NCBI GenBank assembly: GCA_905250885.1
Contig: CAJNOQ010002100.1
Coordinates: 1-26,312 of the forward strand
DNA length: 26,312 nucleotides
Direction of reading: 5' to 3'
Origin: Didymodactylos carnosus
Lineage: Eukaryota; Rotifera; Eurotatoria; Philodinida; Philodinidae
Position numbers and translations under genes: made by a program. Positions 22,401-26,312 of this stretch are shown here, piece after piece. Every line of letters starts with the position of its first letter. The stretch's first letter is position 1. The notes under the pieces were generated by a model that saw nothing but the letters and a program-made list of their open reading frames with translations, did not search any database and was not told the origin of the DNA.

Positions 22401-24886
22401 TACAATTGTGATGGACAAACAATCGAAAATAAGCTATGTGGTACACGTAAAACACAATTTTTGTTTGAAACATGTAATGTCAATGAAGCCATTCGTGTTT
22501 CGTATAGAGCTCAAAGTCAACTACATGAACAACAAGGTGGTTTTGCACTGCACTATCAATTTTTACCAAAATCTGTCGAATCAACTATACCAACCGTACC
22601 AACACAACCCTCTACACCCCCTACGGTAAAAACTACAACTGGATCAGTTCCTCCAATAACAAGGCCGATAGAGGTAGTCACTCTTTGCGCTGGACAATCG
22701 AGGACGTTAATATGTCCACGAAATTTTGTTATTGTTTTGTTACAAATTGATTTGGGCGTGAGTGAAAAAAATCAATGTTTATTTGCACGTAATGATTGTT
22801 TTGAAGAACGTACATATCTATACGGTTCATGTGCTGGTCAAACATCGTGTGTCATAGTTTATTCTAGAGAATTACCGGTTGCGGCTTGCTCAAATAGACC
22901 TGCCAATTATCTTTATGCTGAATATCAATGTGTGCCAACATCTGGACAAATACAAGTAAATGGGTGTAATAATGGTTTACCAATAGACGTTCAACTCTCA
23001 GCAAGTATCTTTTCAACGAATTATCCGACCTACACTCCGTCATCACAAGATTGCACAGTTCAATTGCATGCTCCACGACTTTTGGGAAGTCCACACCGTC
23101 GTTCATTTAAAATTTATATTATAGTATTCAATTTACCTTCTACTGCAGTAAGTGATATTCTTAACACTGATCAAACAGTCATAGTTTCTTTCTTCTGTTT
23201 ATTTATTTGAATTTGTCGGGGAGCTAGATTTTCTAAACAAATGAAATAAGAGTTTTTAGATAAAACTAGAAGACGAGTTATTACACGATTGAAAAAGAGA
23301 CATAGTTTGATAGACAAACACGTGAAAAGACAATGTATGCTTCGACCGAGAATCCAACTTCGGACCTCTAGTAACACATCCGAAGCCGATCGCATTACAA
23401 GAGTATATAGTCTCTCGAGGATTTGATATGCCTCTTATTATCTTAGCCACTAATTAAGTCTCTTTCCTAGTCGTATAAAAATATTCATCTGCTAGATTTT
23501 TTTGATATTATTATGTATTTTCTCCTCGTGTAGATATCTGGTGGACAAGGCTCACAGTGTGATCCCGTGAATGATGCTTATGTCGAAATTTATGATGATA
23601 TTATTAAAACACGATTATGTGGTAATTTACATACACGATATGTTTTTGAAATATGTACCGATACGCTTCATATTCGTTTCAAAGACATTAATAAGCAAAT
23701 TAGTCCATCAGCAAAATATAAAGGTTTCAATATATACGTTGAAGCTATAGATACTAATTGTCCAGAACTAGTAGGAACAACCATTCGACCACCCGAAATA
23801 TCGCAACCATTCACTATTTATGATCGAGTCGTTTGTATAGTTCCAGGTCGTGAGAGAACAACAATGGTATGTAAGGAACACCATGGACTTGTATTTTTAC
23901 AATCGTACGTATATTCGACGTCAAAACCAAGTGAATGTCAAATTAGTGATAAACTTTGTCATTATCCAAGTGAACAACCGCAATCTTTGTGTACCGGACA
24001 AACTTCTTGTTCATATATATTTATGCCACAGCCTTATCCATTATCATTCGGTTGTTCAGTTCCAGCTCCCGATCTTATTAATTTTCAATATGAATGTATA
24101 CCAAATCGATTAATACAACAATCACCGGACTATGGTACAGCTGTTTTATGTCAAGATTCGCTCGTGACATTTCGAAGTGGTTTTATTCATACACCTAACT
24201 ATCCCGCTTATAGCTATTCAAAGCAATGTAAATTAAAAATACTTTTATCCAGTGCTAGTGCTACAAATCTAATGTATATCCGTTTATATGTCATTGATTT
24301 ATCTATGCGTCAATCGTCTACAAGTAGTAAGAAAACAAATAAGGATGATTCGTGTTATGATTCAATAACATATCGTGATTCTAAGATGTCAACCATATTG
24401 TGTGGTGAACTAGAGGAAAAATTTCTTTATGAATCACATGACCGTGAACTCGAAATTGAATTCAATACAAAAGCAATGTTACCCACAGATGATCCAACAC
24501 GTTTTCATGGTGCTTTACTTTTCTTCTACATAGCAAATTTCACATCACCAGCCACACCGCCGCCGTCTACAACACTAGAAGTCTCTGCACCGCCTAGCAC
24601 ACAGTCACAAAAGCCGAAAAAGAAAGCTGTTACAGGAGTTATTATTGGTATATTAGCTGGTCTCTGTGCTCTTGTTATTTTGGTCGGCATTTTATTGTAT
24701 CGAAAAGGTATTCTATTTAATCGGCGAAAGACTTCACCAGATGTTGTTTACCAACAAGATTCAGTTGCAATACAAGCACCATCTACAAAGAAAACTGGGC
24801 ACGAAGCCACATCGTTAACAAATCCATTGTATTCACAACAGACTCTTCGTTTTCAGAATCATCCGAATGGAACAACTGACGCATAA
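16493..24886 (+). CDS. Tandem SUEL-lectin/CUB transmembrane receptor with FN2 module, 8 exons
   Basis: A predicted cell-surface glycoprotein of about 2299 residues; ligand unknown. Exons: 16493-17381, 17453-18475, 18532-18657, 18713-18802, 18857-20008, 20101-20289, 21070-23147, 23534-24886. The order is signal peptide (1-23), then eight pairs of a SUEL-type (galactose/rhamnose-binding) lectin-like domain, ending in Tyr-x-Cys-hydrophobic-Pro (for example YQCVP), and a CUB domain (G-x-hydrophobic-x-S-P-x-Y/F-P ... LYFE). A fibronectin type II domain lies between pairs 4 and 5 (C1108-C1154). Thr/Ser/Pro-rich linkers, probably O-glycosylated, follow most CUBs. A transmembrane helix (about 2213-2237) precedes a 62-residue tail containing NPLY (2279-2282), an NPxY endocytosis/PTB-type motif. 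CUB 3 is split by three introns and carries an insertion. The lectin repeats lack the classical YGR and DPC residues. Exon joins preserve frame and domain continuity. Function as an adhesion, endocytic or recognition receptor is inferred. Confidence 0.9.
20101..20289 (+). other. Single exon encoding the fibronectin type II module
   Basis: This 189-base exon encodes residues 1094-1157. It shows the FN2 pattern YCEFPF, then Cys1122, then WCSLTDNF, then WGYC, with the four cysteines at 1108, 1122, 1139 and 1154. FN2 domains bind collagen/gelatin or, in mannose-receptor relatives, extracellular matrix. It is the only such module in the gene and is bounded by phase-1 introns on both sides. Confidence 0.9.
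20290..21069 (+). other. Intron 6 of the receptor gene (780 bp)
   Basis: The longest intron of this gene, directly after the FN2 exon, with a GTAAGT donor and CTGTAG acceptor. It is GC-richer than the other introns. Two overlapping open frames of 85 and 71 codons lie on the minus strand (20630-20887 and 20536-20751) and could be one ancient frame broken by a shift. I do not recognise the product, and no terminal repeats were found. It may be an unrecognised repeat fragment. Confidence 0.7.
23148..23533 (+). other. Intron 7 of the receptor gene (386 bp)
   Basis: Donor GTAAGT follows the codons for PSTA; acceptor GTGTAG precedes ISGGQGSQC. The intron splits CUB domain 7 and is the only one of the gene in phase 0. 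Its middle contains a tRNA-like segment on the minus strand, listed separately. Confidence 0.85.
23336..23456 (-). repeat. tRNA-like segment, possible SINE
   Basis: On the minus strand, an A-box-like sequence (GTGGCTAAG...AAGAGGC, 23450-23430) is followed about 70 bases later by a B-box-like sequence (AGTTGGATTCT, 23359-23349; one base from the AGTTCGATTCT form). CCGAA and CTCGG flank it, as in a T stem. The spacing is longer than in a normal tRNA and no clean cloverleaf forms. It is therefore more likely a tRNA-derived SINE head or tRNA pseudogene than a functional tRNA. Confidence 0.4.
24623..24883 (+). other. Transmembrane helix and cytoplasmic tail of the receptor
   Basis: A basic stretch (KPKKK) is followed by a hydrophobic helix (VTGVIIGILAGLCALVILVG and onward) and then by positively charged residues (RKG, NRRK), a type I single-pass topology. 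The tail carries NPLY at 24821-24832 and a second tyrosine in PDVVYQQ. NPxY motifs are known to bind PTB domains or clathrin adaptors; that use here is inferred. Confidence 0.85.
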
Positions 24887-24953
24887 ATAATATCATAGTT
24901 GTTTATTTTTTCTCGTTTTTAGACAGACATTATGTATATTTTTATCGTTTTAT

Positions 24954-24972
24954 AATAAAAAATGACAATAAA
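24954..24972 (+). terminator. Polyadenylation signals of the receptor gene
   Basis: AATAAA occurs at 24954-24959 and 24967-24972, 68-86 bases after the stop codon, giving a short 3'UTR. Confidence 0.6.
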
Positions 24973-25383
24973 TAACATCAAATAACTTCGATCAAAATAC
25001 AAAAGAGCAACAGGAAGTAGAATATTTTTGTACTATATTCAATCTCTTTTTAAAATCTACATTATTTACGTTAATTGGTGCAAGATGTTAACGGTTTAAT
25101 TTTTCTTTTAATATTATTTTTAGTTGTACTAGCAGCAAACTAGCGGTAAGGTTATTCATTAATAAAATAACAATAACATCTTCAAACATTTAACAAACGT
25201 TTCGGCAGAGATCTTATCCTGTTCGCGATTGATAATACTGGTGTGGGTATTTTTTTACTGCTTTTGGTCAAAAATTTAATGTGAACAAATTAAATAAAAA
25301 ATGATTCAACTGACAATAATTGTAAAAACAAGTTCTCTCTTTTTCTTGATAAAATCTTTACGTTTAACATTTTTATATATTAA
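24973..25383. other. Intergenic DNA after the receptor gene
   Basis: AT-rich DNA between the receptor poly(A) signals and the TTAA-flanked palindrome. I see no open frame, RNA gene or repeat in it that I can support. Confidence 0.6.
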
Positions 25384-25674
25384 GGGGGGGGGCCCATTTA
25401 GATTTTCTTCTAACGTTCTTAGTTTGTAGAGGATACTTCGACGATGTATATGTCCTGAAGGTTTTTCGGCTTGCTAACATTATCTGGCTCAGAAAAAAAT
25501 TAATTACTTAAAAAAATATCCTTAAATTTTTGAACAAGGGACTATCAAAAATTTAAGGATATTTTTTTAAGTAATTAATTTTTTTATCAGCCAGATAATG
25601 TTAGCAAGTCAAAAAATCGGAAATATCTGCTACAAACTAGGGACGTTAGAAGAAAATCTAAATGGGGGACCGCC
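25384..25674. mobile_element. Palindromic MITE flanked by TTAA (piggyBac-like)
   Basis: The 291-bp element is a near-perfect foldback. The left arm runs from GGGGGGGGGCCCATTTAG and the right arm, reversed, from GGCGGTCCCCCATTTAG. Both continue with GATTTTCTTCTAACGT and meet around a loop of about 15 bases near 25535. The inner portion (TTAATTACTTAAAAAAATAT and onward) is essentially perfect. TTAA lies directly outside both ends (25380-25383 and 25675-25678), the target site of piggyBac-type transposons. It encodes nothing. The family assignment rests on TTAA plus G-rich ends only. Confidence 0.78.
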
Positions 25675-25678
25675 TTAA

Positions 25679-26079
25679 GCAAATTTTTCTAATATTCCTA
25701 TTTAAACTTTCAATATTGAATGAATTTTTGTGTGCTTGGTAGCCAAGATTAAAAATGTGTACTTCAATGTCATGTTTCACACAATTTTTCCGCAATAAAT
25801 TTCAAAAATACATCGAAAATACATTAAGTACAGTAACAAACAGCAATGTTCACATGAACAAGTCCATCAAGCATATCTCTTCACGCGTGTCTCTTTTTCC
25901 TCGTGTAATAATTGCAATACTGAAGTATTTCTATTTTTATAGTGGAAAACTTCATTTATATCAAAGTTCTTGTTTATTGTTTACCCATATTGGGTATATA
26001 ATTAATGTACTTCATGTCCAACAAGTGACATTTGATGATAAATTTTTCTCGCTATAGTATGATCACCCACTGTTCTTCC
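25679..26079. other. Intergenic DNA before the right-edge gene
   Basis: AT-rich DNA. A 100-codon plus-strand frame at 25755-26057 has no recognisable domain and is probably chance. The part nearest 26079 may be the 3'UTR of the minus-strand gene at the edge. Confidence 0.55.
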
Positions 26080-26312
26080 TCATGCTGTTGAATAGTTAAG
26101 GAATTTGTCTTTGAAACAATATTTTAGACAATAATTAATCAAAAGATGTTTCATTTCTTGACGAAACGTTCTTGATGTTAATAAAAAAATATAAAATGAT
26201 GATGCATTATTAAAATATAACGTGGGTGTATTAGATAAGAATGAAAAAAACGTTTCAATTGACACTCTTAGCGCATTTTTTGATTGATTCATTGTTATTG
26301 TTGTGTAAAATA
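26080..26312 (-). CDS. Probable C-terminal end of a rhodopsin-like GPCR (partial)
   Basis: The minus-strand frame is open from the right edge and stops at 26082-26080 (TGA). The last 70 residues contain YFNNASSFYIFLLTSRTFRQ followed by EMKHLLINYC. This resembles transmembrane helix 7 running into helix 8 of class A peptide-type receptors: a hydrophobic helix with N and FY positions, then an F-R-x-E basic amphipathic segment and Cys residues that could be palmitoylated. The frame stays open upstream of the first Met at 26292, so the gene continues beyond the window and that Met need not be the start. The classical NPxxY is not intact; SFYIF occupies the place. Ligand class cannot be told. Confidence 0.45.
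   Translation of the reverse strand, partial: FYTTITMNQSKNALRVSIETFFSFLSNTPTLYFNNASSFYIFLLTSRTFRQEMKHLLINYCLKYCFKDKFLNYSTA

Noticed and set aside
25755..26057. 100-codon plus-strand frame
   Set aside because: No domain or signal seen. It lies in AT-rich DNA, and the flanking minus-strand frame is a better gene candidate.

Overview
The window is nuclear DNA from a small-bodied invertebrate. It is AT-rich, has spliceosomal GT-AG introns (mostly 53-116 bp) and carries metazoan extracellular modules (SUEL-type lectin, CUB, fibronectin type II). The compact introns, codon bias and domain content suggest a rotifer, most likely bdelloid. That assignment is inference, because no lineage marker is visible. 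The first 79 bases are almost pure C and look like a contig end or low-complexity artefact.

Layout: (1) 80-6008 is AT-rich DNA without a convincing complete gene; one minus-strand stretch at about 3786-3887 looks like a spliced coding exon. (2) 6009-12410, plus strand, is a complete 16-exon gene for SF3B1, the HEAT-repeat scaffold of the U2 snRNP SF3b complex. It encodes 1372 residues by my splicing, and every junction keeps frame against the human protein. Its intron 15 holds a 426-bp near-perfect palindrome with hAT-type ends. (3) 12411-16492 is intergenic DNA containing three inverted-repeat (foldback) structures. (4) 16493-24886, plus strand, is an 8-exon gene for a single-pass membrane protein of about 2299 residues. 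It has a signal peptide, eight tandem SUEL-lectin + CUB pairs, one fibronectin type II module in the middle, Thr/Pro linkers, a transmembrane helix and a tail with an NPLY motif. (5) 24887-26312 holds its 3' end, a 291-bp palindromic element bounded by TTAA on both sides (piggyBac-like), and the probable C-terminal end of a minus-strand rhodopsin-like GPCR running off the right edge.

The two complete genes have no evident functional link: one is a core splicing factor and the other looks like a cell-surface adhesion or uptake receptor. The most distinctive features are the receptor architecture, with phase-1 introns at six of seven junctions; a C-terminal insertion in SF3B1; a possible 15-nt in-frame microexon in SF3B1 intron 4; and five foldback elements of apparently different ages.
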